A stretch of 64,000 nucleotides of DNA from Sporolactobacillus nakayamae (GTDB lineage: Bacteria > Bacillota > Bacilli > Bacillales > Sporolactobacillaceae): NCBI RefSeq assembly GCF_900113325.1, contig NZ_FOOY01000003.1, positions 124,001-188,000 on the forward strand, written 5' to 3'. Under the pieces are notes generated by a model that made no database searches, had not been told where the DNA came from, and worked only from the letters and a program-made list of their open reading frames with translations. A program made the position numbers and the translations under genes. Positions 19,233 through 28,088 of the stretch are shown here, piece by piece (position 1 is the stretch's first letter; the number at the start of each line of letters is the position of its first letter).

Positions 19233-19302
19233 AGATAATGACTATATGCTCATAATAAATTACTATGATCTTTAAAGAGCCGCATTAAAAACAGAGAAAA
19301 GA

Positions 19303-19330
19303 TAGAACTATATTGCGGGGGTGAGTTCTA
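19303..19330 (+). repeat. Leader hairpin before livJ
   Basis: TAGAACT (19303-19309) pairs with AGTTCTA (19324-19330) around a G-rich loop, in the untranslated leader about 55 bases before the livJ start. Confidence 0.35.
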
Positions 19331-19386
19331 CATAAAATTATCTGAGTTTTTAAAGTTGTTTCGCTTTTATAAAAAGGAGGGTTAAA

Positions 19387-20568
19387 ATGAAATTAAAGAA
19401 AATTATTCCACTATTGGCAGTTATTTGTTTATTATTAGGGGTTATTGGCGGGTGCTCTTCAAAATCAGGTGGTTCCAGTGGTAAGACTGTTATCGAAATC
19501 GGAAGTCAATCCCCGCTATCCGGTGGTAGCGCAACTCTTGGAGATGCGATCCGTCTTGGAGCTGAATTGGCGATTAGCGATCAAAAAGCGGCATTTGAAA
19601 AAAAGGGATTTACTATTAAGTTGAAAGACCTTGATGATCAAGGAGATCCCAAAAAAGGTGTGGCGAACGCTCAGATTCTCGCAGCCGACAAAAATGTACT
19701 AGCCCTTGTCGGTCACTTGAACTCAGGTGTTGCAATTCCTTCTTCCGAAGTATATGAAAAAAATAGCTTACCGATGGTTTCTCCGGCAACAACAGCTACT
19801 GTTGTTACGGATCGTAAATTGAAAACCGTTAATCGTATCTGCGCACGTGACGATTTCCAAGGTCCTGCCGGTGCAAACTACGCAATTAAAACACTGAAAG
19901 CTAAGAAGATTTTCGTTATCCAGGATAAAACAGCTTATGGTTCCGGTCTTGCGGACCAATTCAGAAATCAAGCTAAAAAGCTTGGTGCAGATATTGTCGG
20001 CTATGAAGGCATCACAGTTGGTGAAACTGACTTCAATGGCGTGCTCAGCCAAGCCATGACAAAGAAACCTGATCTGATCTACTTTGGTGGTGTTTATGCA
20101 GAAGGTGGACTTATCATTAAACAAGCACGTCAAAAAGGATTTGACGGTCCAATCATGGGCGGCGACGGTCTTGACTCTTCTTCCACCGTACAAATTGCCG
20201 GCGATGCAGTTAAAGGTGTATACCTGACATCTGTTGCCGGAGATGTTACGAAAACAGAAAAAGGTCAGGAATTTGCTAAGAAATACAAAGAAAAATTCGG
20301 TAAAAATGTTGAATCATACTCAGCATATGGCTATGATGCTGCGGGTGTCATTCTTAAAGGGCTTATGAAAGCAATCGATGACAATGACGGCAAGAAACCA
20401 ACTCGCGAACAAGTAACTAAAGCAATCCGCGCAGTCAAAGACTACGATGGAGTGACAACGAAAGTAAGCTTTGATGATAAAGGTGACAACAAATTCGCTA
20501 AAGTTTACATTTATAACTTCGATCAAGCGAAATATCCACCGGTTCAAAAAGCTGAAATCAGCCAGTAA
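19387..20568 (+). CDS. livJ: Branched-chain amino acid ABC transporter substrate-binding lipoprotein
   Basis: Captures leucine, isoleucine or valine outside the cell and passes them to LivHMGF. The signal peptide KLKKIIPLLAVICLLLG leads to a lipobox ending GGC at about residue 23, so it is a lipid-anchored protein. The mature part is a type I periplasmic-binding fold (SPLSGGSATLGDAIRLGAEL near the start, GHLNSGVAIPSSEVY, SAYGYDAAGVILKGL). An excellent AAAGGAGGG precedes ATG 19387. It is first in the operon, with a hairpin before livH that could favour higher livJ expression. Confidence 0.93.
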   Translation: MKLKKIIPLLAVICLLLGVIGGCSSKSGGSSGKTVIEIGSQSPLSGGSATLGDAIRLGAELAISDQKAAFEKKGFTIKLKDLDDQGDPKKGVANAQILAADKNVLALVGHLNSGVAIPSSEVYEKNSLPMVSPATTATVVTDRKLKTVNRICARDDFQGPAGANYAIKTLKAKKIFVIQDKTAYGSGLADQFRNQAKKLGADIVGYEGITVGETDFNGVLSQAMTKKPDLIYFGGVYAEGGLIIKQARQKGFDGPIMGGDGLDSSSTVQIAGDAVKGVYLTSVAGDVTKTEKGQEFAKKYKEKFGKNVESYSAYGYDAAGVILKGLMKAIDDNDGKKPTREQVTKAIRAVKDYDGVTTKVSFDDKGDNKFAKVYIYNFDQAKYPPVQKAEISQ

Positions 20569-20623
20569 TAAGTAAATTGCTACTATTTTAAGTAGTGGAT
20601 GGTCAATAAATATCTGATGTGGA

Positions 20624-20660
20624 CTAAAAGGGTATGGAGCATTAGGCTATACCCTTTTAG
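20624..20660 (+). repeat. Intercistronic hairpin between livJ and livH
   Basis: CTAAAAGGGTAT (20624-20635) pairs perfectly with ATACCCTTTTAG (20649-20660). An AGC/GCT pair can extend into the 13-base loop. No T-run follows, so it looks like an mRNA-stabilising or leaky stop element after livJ, as is common behind binding-protein genes. A smaller CTACT/AGTAG hairpin precedes it at 20580-20595. Confidence 0.55.
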
Positions 20661-20764
20661 GATTTATTAAAAGGAAATTTCACATAATATAGGACTGAGA
20701 ATGTCTCTTTTACCATTAAAAATACATCTAATTTAAACAACTAGTTTGGGAAAGTGGTGAGATA

Positions 20765-21757
20765 ATGCTCGCACATATTATTCAAAACTTGCCCCAAGTA
20801 CTCATTGATGGCCTGACGCTTGGCGTTGTTTATGCAGTCGTAGCGATCGGTTATACAATGGTTTATGGCATTCTCGAATTGATTAACTTCGCACACGGCG
20901 ACGTGTTCATGACTGGTGCCTATATTGGAGCGACTATTCTATTTCTATTGATGGGGTTCGGGCTTTTATCTTCATTACCTGCTCTGATTGTTTTCTTAAT
21001 TGTAATCATCTTAGCAGGGACAGTGACCGGTATGCTGGGCGTTGGCATTGAACGTGTCGCATATAGACCGTTGCGACGAAAGAACGCGCCTAAATTAATC
21101 GCACTGATCACATCAATTGGTATTTCTTTTGTGCTCGAGGACGCTGTTCGGTTTATCGCGGAACTCAAAACAGGGAACTATATTATTACGGCTCCTTCGA
21201 TGTTTAACCATAAATTCAATATTGATATTCATCATGTGTTGCCGTTCTTTAACAACGCCACATTCCAAGCATCCTTTTTGTTGGTGCTCGTTGTAACTAT
21301 CATCATGCTTATCTCCTTAGATCTTTTTGTAAATAAGACAAAGTGGGGAATGGCGATGCGTGCGGTTGCTCAAGACCGCGACACTGCCTCTCTCATGACA
21401 ATTAATGTTAACCGTGTCATCTCTGTAACCTTTTTTATAGGTTCTGCACTAGGCGGAGCAACTGGCGTTCTTTTCATGATCCAATACGGCACAATTAACC
21501 CTTATATTGGATTTATCTTGGGTATCAAGGCGTTTACTGCTGCCGTCCTTGGTGGAATTGGTAACATCCGCGGTGCAATGTTCGGAGGCGTTATGCTTGG
21601 TCTTCTTGAAATGTTTGCAGCTGCCAACCTTTCTATAATTACTAACGGCGCTATGGGTGCCGAATATAAAGACGTATTTGCTTTTATTATTCTGATTCTG
21701 GTACTTATCTTCAAACCAGAAGGCTTATTTGGCAAAGCCGTCGTAGAGAAAGTGTAG
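20765..21757 (+). CDS. livH: Branched-chain amino acid ABC transporter permease LivH
   Basis: One of two permeases of the LIV-type importer. The 330-residue protein has about eight membrane helices. Typical family segments are VYAVVAIGYTMVYGILELINFAHGD near the N-terminus, AVAQDRDTASLMTINVNRVI (the cytoplasmic EAA-like coupling loop) and FTAAVLGGIGNIRGAMFGG. ATG 20765 has AGTGGTGAG upstream. It sits about 200 bases after livJ and runs directly into livM. Confidence 0.93.
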   Translation: MLAHIIQNLPQVLIDGLTLGVVYAVVAIGYTMVYGILELINFAHGDVFMTGAYIGATILFLLMGFGLLSSLPALIVFLIVIILAGTVTGMLGVGIERVAYRPLRRKNAPKLIALITSIGISFVLEDAVRFIAELKTGNYIITAPSMFNHKFNIDIHHVLPFFNNATFQASFLLVLVVTIIMLISLDLFVNKTKWGMAMRAVAQDRDTASLMTINVNRVISVTFFIGSALGGATGVLFMIQYGTINPYIGFILGIKAFTAAVLGGIGNIRGAMFGGVMLGLLEMFAAANLSIITNGAMGAEYKDVFAFIILILVLIFKPEGLFGKAVVEKV

Positions 21758-21766
21758 GTGGAAAGT

Positions 21767-23053
21767 GTGAGTGCATTCTTTGGAAAACTTATGCAAAGCA
21801 AAAAGAATCAAATCATCTTGTTTATCGCGTATGTCGTTCTGGCAGGAGCGGGACTTTTCTTGCTTCCTGATTCGACGATTGCGTTCTTGATGCTGCTTTT
21901 CTCAATTCTGATACTGTACCATCTAAACTTTAATTTGAGGGCGAAGTGGATTTCGGGTATTGTGATCCTCGCCATCATCATGCCTTTTATTGCAAGTCAA
22001 AGTGATTCATATCAAACCTACATGGAAGTTGGAACACTAGTCGGCATCTATTGTGCAATGGCATTAGGACTTAACATCGTTGTCGGATTTGCCGGATTGC
22101 TCGACCTTGGATTTATCGCCTTTTTCGCGGTTGGCGCGTACTCTTACGCAATCTTTGCCAGCGAACAAGCCTCTAAATTCATGCCTTTTGGTCATTATCC
22201 GCTTCCGGGAGGTTCCTTTTGGATCTTTATCATTGTTGGTGCAGCCGTTGCGGCACTATTTGGTATCCTGCTTGGTGTCCCTGTACTGCGTGTTCGTGGT
22301 GATTATCTGGCAATAGTTACATTGGGATTCGGCGAGATTATTCGAATCCTTCTAAACAATATGGATCACCCAATTAATATTACGAATGGATCGATGGGTA
22401 TCGCTTCGATTACCCCGCCTAACTTTTTTGGAATTAGTATTGGGAGCTCCAGCCAATTCTACTACATCGTCTTCGGCATTTTTCTAGTTGTCATATATGT
22501 CGTGCGTAAATTAGAGAATTCAAAATTAGGCAGATCTTGGAAAGCAGTACGAGACAATGAAATTGCCGCTCAGGCGATGGGAATTCCGTTGGTCAAGACA
22601 AAATTGGCTGCCTTCGCGATTGGTGCCTCCTTCTCGGGAATGATGGGAGTCGTTTTCGCTGCAAAGCAAATGTTCGTAGACGCCACGAGTTTTACTTATC
22701 TAGAATCGACGATGGTGCTTGTAATGGTTATTCTTGGTGGAATGGGCAGTGTCCCAGGAGTCATTCTTGGCGCGGGAGTTGTTATCATTCTTAGAACTCA
22801 AGTACTAACCAACATTTCTAACTGGTTATCATCAATTAGCGCGGACTATGGTATTTCAATCCCGCCTGCAATATCACCTGAAAAAATGCAGCTTCTCATC
22901 TTTGGATTGTTGCTGATCATCTTTGCCTTGTATCGAACACAAGGGCTAATTCCGCATAAAAATCGTAAAGTAAATGTTGAAGTGCTGAAGAAAGAATCTG
23001 CTGAAGCTGCATTGGCTCGTGAAAAAGCCACATCAGGAGGTGCCGACTCGTGA
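21767..23053 (+). CDS. livM: Branched-chain amino acid ABC transporter permease LivM
   Basis: The second permease of the LIV importer, with about ten membrane helices. VGTLVGIYCAMALGLNIVVGFAGLLDLGFIAFFAVGAY spans the conserved LivM core (start and end quoted loosely). AVRDNEIAAQAMGIP is the ATPase coupling loop, and GGMGSVPGVILGA is near the C-terminus. I start at GTG 21767, six bases after AGGTGG. GTG 21758, next to the livH stop, is an in-frame alternative. A charged C-terminal tail of about 30 residues ends 4 bases into livG. Confidence 0.92.
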   Translation: MSAFFGKLMQSKKNQIILFIAYVVLAGAGLFLLPDSTIAFLMLLFSILILYHLNFNLRAKWISGIVILAIIMPFIASQSDSYQTYMEVGTLVGIYCAMALGLNIVVGFAGLLDLGFIAFFAVGAYSYAIFASEQASKFMPFGHYPLPGGSFWIFIIVGAAVAALFGILLGVPVLRVRGDYLAIVTLGFGEIIRILLNNMDHPINITNGSMGIASITPPNFFGISIGSSSQFYYIVFGIFLVVIYVVRKLENSKLGRSWKAVRDNEIAAQAMGIPLVKTKLAAFAIGASFSGMMGVVFAAKQMFVDATSFTYLESTMVLVMVILGGMGSVPGVILGAGVVIILRTQVLTNISNWLSSISADYGISIPPAISPEKMQLLIFGLLLIIFALYRTQGLIPHKNRKVNVEVLKKESAEAALAREKATSGGADS

Positions 23054-23826
23054 ATATTTTGGAAGTAAAGAATCTCACAAAAAACTTCGGAGGTTTGACG
23101 GCAACCTCAGATATTACAATGAATGTCGAAAAAAATTCAATTACTGCAGTTATTGGACCAAATGGCGCGGGTAAGACAACATTCTTCAACATGGTGACTG
23201 CTGTTTATAAACCTACTTCCGGCGATATTTTGCTTAATGGAAAATCACTCGTCGGTTTAAAACCACATCAGGTTTCTCAATTTGGAATTACACGTACCTT
23301 TCAGAATATCCGATTATTTAATGAAATGACGGTATTGGAAAATGTGCTCGTGGGTATGCATCAAAACCTGAAATCCCACTGGATTGGTACTTTACTACAG
23401 TTGCCGCATATTCGGAAAATTGAAGAGGCGGCAAAAGTTGAAGCCTATGATATCCTGAAGTATGTAGGACTTGAGGATTATGTTAATGAGAATGCTGGGA
23501 ATCTAGCTTATGGGGCTCAGCGCCGATTGGAGATCGGGCGCGCAATGGCTGCAAAACCTAAGATCCTATTGCTTGACGAACCGGCAGCAGGAATGAATCC
23601 AAAGGAAACTGATCGTTTGACAAGTTTGATTCATGATTTGCGTACGAAGCTTGATGTTACAATTATCCTTATTGAACACGATATGAAGCTGGTTATGAAA
23701 ATTTCCGACTATATTTACGTTTTGGATCATGGTGAACTGATTGCTTCCGGAAAACCCGACGAGATCAGGACCAACAAAAGAGTTATTGAAGCATATCTCG
23801 GCAAGGGGGCGGTTGCGAATGACTGA
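23050..23826 (+). CDS. livG: Branched-chain amino acid ABC transporter ATPase LivG
   Basis: The first of two ATPases powering LivHM. Walker A is GPNGAGKTT. The Q-loop region is GITRTFQNIRLFNEMTVLENV. The signature is the degenerate LAYGAQRRLEIGRA usual in LivG, and Walker B is ILLLDEPAAGMNPKE. C-terminal LIEHDMKLVMKISDYIYVLDHG is also typical. GTG 23050 overlaps the livM stop, with CAGGAGGTG as binding site. It overlaps livF by 8 bases. Confidence 0.95.
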   Translation: MNILEVKNLTKNFGGLTATSDITMNVEKNSITAVIGPNGAGKTTFFNMVTAVYKPTSGDILLNGKSLVGLKPHQVSQFGITRTFQNIRLFNEMTVLENVLVGMHQNLKSHWIGTLLQLPHIRKIEEAAKVEAYDILKYVGLEDYVNENAGNLAYGAQRRLEIGRAMAAKPKILLLDEPAAGMNPKETDRLTSLIHDLRTKLDVTIILIEHDMKLVMKISDYIYVLDHGELIASGKPDEIRTNKRVIEAYLGKGAVAND

Positions 23827-24544
23827 TACTGCTTCGAAGCATTTTCTCGAAGTTAATAAAATTGAGAGCTTCTATAGCCAAATTCAAGCGCTGGAAGGTG
23901 TTGAATTACACATTGATCAAGGGGAAATTGTCACTTTGATCGGAAGTAATGGTGCTGGAAAATCGACAACGTTAAAATCAATTAGTGGGCAAGTTCGACC
24001 AAAGAAAGGTTCAATTATTTTTGATGGAATGGATATCACAAATAATCAGGCTCACCAGACAGCTTTGCTCGGAATCGCACAGGTTCCTGAAGGACGACGT
24101 ATTTTCCCTAGACTTTCTGTGCGTGAAAATCTTCAAATTGGCGCGTTTTCAGTTAAGGATAAGAATGTAATTGCAGAACGGATGGAGCGTGTATTCACTT
24201 ATTTTCCGCGACTAAAGGAACGGCTCAGTCAAAAGGGTGGAACAATGAGTGGTGGCGAACAGCAAATGTTGGCAATTGGACGCGCACTGATGATGAAACC
24301 AAAGCTGCTGATGCTTGACGAACCCTCAATGGGTCTCGCTCCGATTATCGTCGAGCAGATTTTTGATATCATCAAGGAAATGAACAAAGAGGGCATGACC
24401 ATTTTGCTTGTTGAACAAAATGCGTATCAAGCTCTCCAAATCGCTGATAGAGGTTATGTTATCCAAACCGGCAAAATTGTACTTGATGGCAAGGGCGATG
24501 ATTTAATGAAAAATGAACAAGTGCGTGAAGCGTATCTTGCTTAA
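23819..24544 (+). CDS. livF: Branched-chain amino acid ABC transporter ATPase LivF
   Basis: The second ATPase of the importer, 241 residues. Walker A is GSNGAGKST, the signature MSGGEQQMLAIGRALM, Walker B LLMLDEPSMGLAPIIVEQIF, and the switch ends in VEQNAYQAL. ATG 23819 lies in the end of livG behind AAGGGGGC. The longer frame from 23741 lies inside livG. It closes the five-gene liv operon and is followed by a strong terminator. Confidence 0.95.
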   Translation: MTDTASKHFLEVNKIESFYSQIQALEGVELHIDQGEIVTLIGSNGAGKSTTLKSISGQVRPKKGSIIFDGMDITNNQAHQTALLGIAQVPEGRRIFPRLSVRENLQIGAFSVKDKNVIAERMERVFTYFPRLKERLSQKGGTMSGGEQQMLAIGRALMMKPKLLMLDEPSMGLAPIIVEQIFDIIKEMNKEGMTILLVEQNAYQALQIADRGYVIQTGKIVLDGKGDDLMKNEQVREAYLA

Positions 24545-24568
24545 ACTGACGCAAATCAAAAAGTAATG

Positions 24569-24609
24569 AAAAGTACCGGATTAACCTTTTGGTTAGTCCG
24601 GTACTTTTT
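24569..24609 (+). terminator. Terminator of the liv operon
   Basis: AAAAGTACCGGA-TTAACC, loop TTTT, GGTTAG-TCCGGTACTTTTT: an 18-pair stem with one mismatch, ending in T5. Confidence 0.9.
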
Positions 24610-24679
24610 ACTACTGGTACGAAAATAAAAATTTTACGGAAACAGTTTAAATGGTTCGGATCGTCCCAATACCTTATAT

Positions 24680-24709
24680 TTGATTGGCAAGCATTGATCA
24701 CTATATAAT
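24680..24709 (+). promoter_or_regulatory. Putative sigma-A promoter for the small-protein/acyltransferase pair
   Basis: TTGATT (24680-24685), 18 bases, TATAAT (24704-24709), 42 bases before the small gene. Confidence 0.55.
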
Positions 24710-24750
24710 TATGTCAACTACATTTATACAGGAAGGAGCCGCATCATACC

Positions 24751-24912
24751 ATGAATTGGTTAAACAAGCTGTTTCATGGGAAGAAATGCGTACTTTGCCA
24801 TCGACATACATCGGGAATGAGAAAATACATGGATGATCATGGTCAATTAATTTATGTCTGTCCTACGTGCAGTGGTTATGCAGAACGAAGAGCCTTTAGA
24901 AAGTTGAAGTAG
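24751..24912 (+). CDS. Small CxxC protein (53 aa), zinc-ribbon-like
   Basis: A short open frame, NWLNKLFHGKKCVLCHRH... to ...YVCPTCSGYAERRAF, basic at the C-terminus. Two CxxC pairs (CVLC and CPTC, 29 residues apart) suggest a zinc ribbon. AAGGAG lies 12 bases upstream and a good promoter precedes it. It ends 22 bases before the condensation-type acyltransferase, so the two are probably one transcript. I do not recognise the family. Codon use looks coding, but without a database match the gene is only probable. Confidence 0.6.
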   Translation: MNWLNKLFHGKKCVLCHRHTSGMRKYMDDHGQLIYVCPTCSGYAERRAFRKLK

Positions 24913-24934
24913 TAGAGGAGGACAATGAATAACG

Positions 24935-26206
24935 ATGCAACAAAATATATATGCGGCTGAAAGTGCAGATATTAAACACTTTGTCTCTGGAGAAAAGAAG
25001 AAAAATGATCACTATTTGCATGCGGTCATTCGCTTTGATGGTCTAATTGATGAGAAAATGCTTGCTCAAGCCATTCAAGAAACGCTTCCTGTGCTGCCGT
25101 TGCTTGAATGCCGCTATGTTGAAAATGGTGATAAAGCATATTGGGAAGAAGCGGGATGGAACGGTCAAGACATGGTACTTGTCGTGGAGACAGACGATGT
25201 GGAAGACTCTATTCAGAAAAATCTAACCATTAAGTTGAACGAAAAAATAGGTCCTCAACTACGGATCGCCATTGTGCGGAATAATGATCAGGATTCGTTA
25301 GCGATCATACTGAACCATATGATTTGTGATGGCGGAGGATTTAAAGACTATCTGTATTTGTTAAGCGCGTGCTATACGCGGCTTGCAGAGAGGAAACCAA
25401 CTGCTGAAGCGTTGATAACCGATCCGCACGTGCGCAGTATTCATCAAGTCTTTGACACGATGAATGCAGAGCAACTGGAGCAAATCAAACACGCGAAGCT
25501 GACTAATTATAAACAGAGTAAGATAGATCATCTTCCACTTGCTGGGGACGAGAATAATCCGTTCATCATTACCCATGAAGTGAAAGCATCTCAATTTGAT
25601 TGTATAAAAAACTATGCGAAAAGTAAGGGCGCGACTGTAAATGATGCACTGTTTGCGGCATATGTCTGTGCATTGTCTGAAGTAGTGAACTCAAATCCTA
25701 TTGTTCTTGATTGTCCGGTTAATTTACGCGCTTATTTGCCGGTTGGCAGCCAGCCCGGATTTTGTAACTTAACTTCAAATATTACTTGTGCCGTGCCGAG
25801 TCATGTTGGGGAAAGTTATGATGAAGCACTGATGAGCGTCAGACAAGTAATGGAAGTGGAAAAGGGGAGCCTCGAGCCGCTCCGAGTTTATTGGGACCTG
25901 GAAGAAGCGTATCAAAACCATACACTCGCAGGAGCAAAAGAAATTTTTCCAACTATTTACAGTATCCCTGTTAATGGAATGACGAATATTGGCATCGTTG
26001 ATGAGCAGAAGTTAAGCTTTGCGGGACTTGTTATTCGTGATGTGTTTATTTCAGGCTCGATTAAATATGCGCCTTATTTTCAGATTGCGGTAACAACCTT
26101 TAGAAAAAAAATGACATTCTGCACAAATTTTCACGGCACAAAAGAAGACCACCATTTTCTTGATGCCTTTGTTAATCAAATAATCAGCAAACTGCCTCAC
26201 GCATAA
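24935..26206 (+). CDS. Condensation-domain/alcohol O-acetyltransferase-like protein
   Basis: A stand-alone protein of 423 residues in the CoA-dependent acyltransferase superfamily (NRPS condensation domain, PapA, alcohol acetyltransferase). The catalytic motif is NHMICDGGGFKDYL, with Asn in place of the first His of HHxxxDG but the second His and the DG kept. The second-half motif LDCPVNLRAYLP matches the family's structural arginine region. No carrier-protein or adenylation domain is nearby, so it is not an NRPS module. It may esterify or amidate a small metabolite. GAGGAGG sits 13 bases before ATG 24935. Confidence 0.7.
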   Translation: MQQNIYAAESADIKHFVSGEKKKNDHYLHAVIRFDGLIDEKMLAQAIQETLPVLPLLECRYVENGDKAYWEEAGWNGQDMVLVVETDDVEDSIQKNLTIKLNEKIGPQLRIAIVRNNDQDSLAIILNHMICDGGGFKDYLYLLSACYTRLAERKPTAEALITDPHVRSIHQVFDTMNAEQLEQIKHAKLTNYKQSKIDHLPLAGDENNPFIITHEVKASQFDCIKNYAKSKGATVNDALFAAYVCALSEVVNSNPIVLDCPVNLRAYLPVGSQPGFCNLTSNITCAVPSHVGESYDEALMSVRQVMEVEKGSLEPLRVYWDLEEAYQNHTLAGAKEIFPTIYSIPVNGMTNIGIVDEQKLSFAGLVIRDVFISGSIKYAPYFQIAVTTFRKKMTFCTNFHGTKEDHHFLDAFVNQIISKLPHA

Positions 26207-26247
26207 TAAAAATCGAGAGCCCATAGGACTCTCGATTTTTATTATGC
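26201..26247. terminator. Bidirectional terminator, 19-bp perfect stem
   Basis: Positions 26201-26219 and 26229-26247 are perfectly complementary around a 9-base loop. The stop codons of both convergent genes lie inside the stem. Confidence 0.9.
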
Positions 26248-26535
26248 TCGAATCTGATTGTATAATTGATAGGCAGTATCGCTGATTGTCATTCGATCGA
26301 CTGAAGCAGGTGACTGCTCTGATTGGATCTGATTGATCTGCCGATTCAAACCTGAGATACTCGTTTCAATGCGAGTGAGTGACTCTGTGCCCGACCCTGA
26401 ATCAGTATGGAAATGAATTTGATCCGCCTGATACTGCAACGCCTTCTTTTCTTGCCTTAGGGCGGCAAGTTGATTATAGGTATTTTTCATCGATTGACCT
26501 GTTGTAATCACTGTCCGAATCTGAGGAATCGGCAT
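26242..26535 (-). CDS. Hypothetical protein, helical (97 aa)
   Basis: A 97-residue hydrophilic protein rich in Gln, Ser and Lys, with heptad-like stretches (QLAALRQEKKALQYQADQI; ETSISGLNRQINQIQ) that suggest a coiled coil. No cysteines, membrane segments or signal peptide. GGGGTGG lies upstream of ATG 26535 and a perfect terminator follows, so it looks like a real monocistronic gene. I do not recognise the family. Flagellar or spore-associated small helical proteins have similar composition, but nothing specific supports that. Confidence 0.6.
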   Translation of the reverse strand: MPIPQIRTVITTGQSMKNTYNQLAALRQEKKALQYQADQIHFHTDSGSGTESLTRIETSISGLNRQINQIQSEQSPASVDRMTISDTAYQLYNQIRA

Positions 26536-26693
26536 CGAAATCCACCCCGGCTCATTGTTTTGACTCCATTATAAATGCATGCTGATTATGGAAAAGAGAC
26601 TAATGAACCGAGTTTTTATAAAAAAGAAACTGTACAGGATAATAGACATGTGATTATGTGCTCACTGATGGGCTTTTAAAGAAGCCAAGCGAG

Positions 26694-28061
26694 TTATTTT
26701 TCTTCAGAAACGTTCGTGAATTTTTCGTGTTTGAACATTTTTCGAAAACAATAATACAGAAAAGCTGCTTTGACGGTCAGATCAATTCCTTGAGCGATCC
26801 ATATTCCGGCGATGCCCATGTTGCCTTGCACGCCAAGTAAATAAATGAAGAGAACACGAATGCCCCACATACCAATCGCTGTACTGTACATTGGTGTCTT
26901 TGTGTCGCCTGCGCCTTGAAGTGCCCCCGCGAGCACTAAGCCGATCGCAAGTGGGGGCATAAAGAAGGCGTCAATACGCATCGCTAAGGTGATCATAGCC
27001 GCCGTGCTTATCTGATCCGTAAACCATCCGGCAAAAAATGGTGTCAGGAAAAAGAGCAGGATTCCAGTAACAATCATAATCACTACTGAAATCATAGCCG
27101 CCAACAATCCATAAGAATAAGCTTCTTTATACTTATTTGCCCCAAGCTTTTTTCCGACGAGTACTGTTGCCGCAACACTTAAGCCCAACCCGGGTAGATA
27201 AGCAAAGGTCTCAATGTTTTCGGCAATAGCATTTGCCGCATAAATTTCTGTCCCCATATGGACAATTAAGCCAAGATAAACAACTTGGCCGAGCCGCATG
27301 ATCAGTCGTTCACCAGTTGCAGGAATGGATAAACGGATAATCTCCAAAGTGATCGATTTATTGCGAACGCGCTTCTGCCGGCAAAAAGAGAAGCGAACTG
27401 AAGAACGACGAATTGCCAAATAGAGCATTAGGGCACCGAAAATTCTTGTTAGAACAGTTGCCGCAGCGGCACCGCCCACGCCAAATCCAGTAAACTGGAA
27501 GATGCCAAAAATTAATACATAGTCCAGAATGATATGGATGATATTCATCCAGAAACTGATCATCATGGGTGATACGGTATTGCCGGAAGCACGCAACACG
27601 TTTCCAAAGTTGAGCATTAATGAAATGACAAGTGAAGGTGTGCCGACAATACGGAAATACAATGCGCCTTGACTGAGCACATCATCGCTTGCCCCCATTA
27701 AATGAAGGAGTTGTTCCGCAAAAAATAACGTCAGCACGCCAAATAGAAGCCCGGCTATTAGCGTAATCCATGTTGACAGGCGCGCCGCTTCACGAGCGTT
27801 TTCGATATCTCCCGCGCCGATATGTTTCGCGATAATCGAGGAAGTACCAATACCAATGGCCATGAATACGGCGATATACACTGCGAGCAGTGTATTGGCG
27901 ACACCTACTGCAGTTACTTCAACTAAACCGAGCCGAGCAACGAATAATGTATCGACAAAGCCGACGACGGTTTGCAGAAGGCTCTCGACCATAGCGGGAA
28001 TAGCTAGGGAGAGCACTTCTCGGCTTTTTTTCTTCAATGAAACTTCCAAAACATGCAACAC
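26694..28061 (-). CDS. MATE family efflux transporter
   Basis: A multidrug or metabolite antiporter with about 12 membrane helices and 455 residues. N-terminal LSLAIPAMVESLLQTVVGFVDTLFVARLG and the internal second half starting IIRLSIPATGERLIMRLGQVV show the two-fold MATE repeat. The frame can start at GTG 28061 (AAGGTT upstream) or at a later TTG; I use the longest. It lies 27 bases downstream of gpmA on the same strand, so the two are probably co-transcribed. The exported substrate is unknown. Confidence 0.88.
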   Translation of the reverse strand: MLHVLEVSLKKKSREVLSLAIPAMVESLLQTVVGFVDTLFVARLGLVEVTAVGVANTLLAVYIAVFMAIGIGTSSIIAKHIGAGDIENAREAARLSTWITLIAGLLFGVLTLFFAEQLLHLMGASDDVLSQGALYFRIVGTPSLVISLMLNFGNVLRASGNTVSPMMISFWMNIIHIILDYVLIFGIFQFTGFGVGGAAAATVLTRIFGALMLYLAIRRSSVRFSFCRQKRVRNKSITLEIIRLSIPATGERLIMRLGQVVYLGLIVHMGTEIYAANAIAENIETFAYLPGLGLSVAATVLVGKKLGANKYKEAYSYGLLAAMISVVIMIVTGILLFFLTPFFAGWFTDQISTAAMITLAMRIDAFFMPPLAIGLVLAGALQGAGDTKTPMYSTAIGMWGIRVLFIYLLGVQGNMGIAGIWIAQGIDLTVKAAFLYYCFRKMFKHEKFTNVSEEK

Positions 28062-28088
28062 AACCTTAATTTTAAATCACATAATGCT

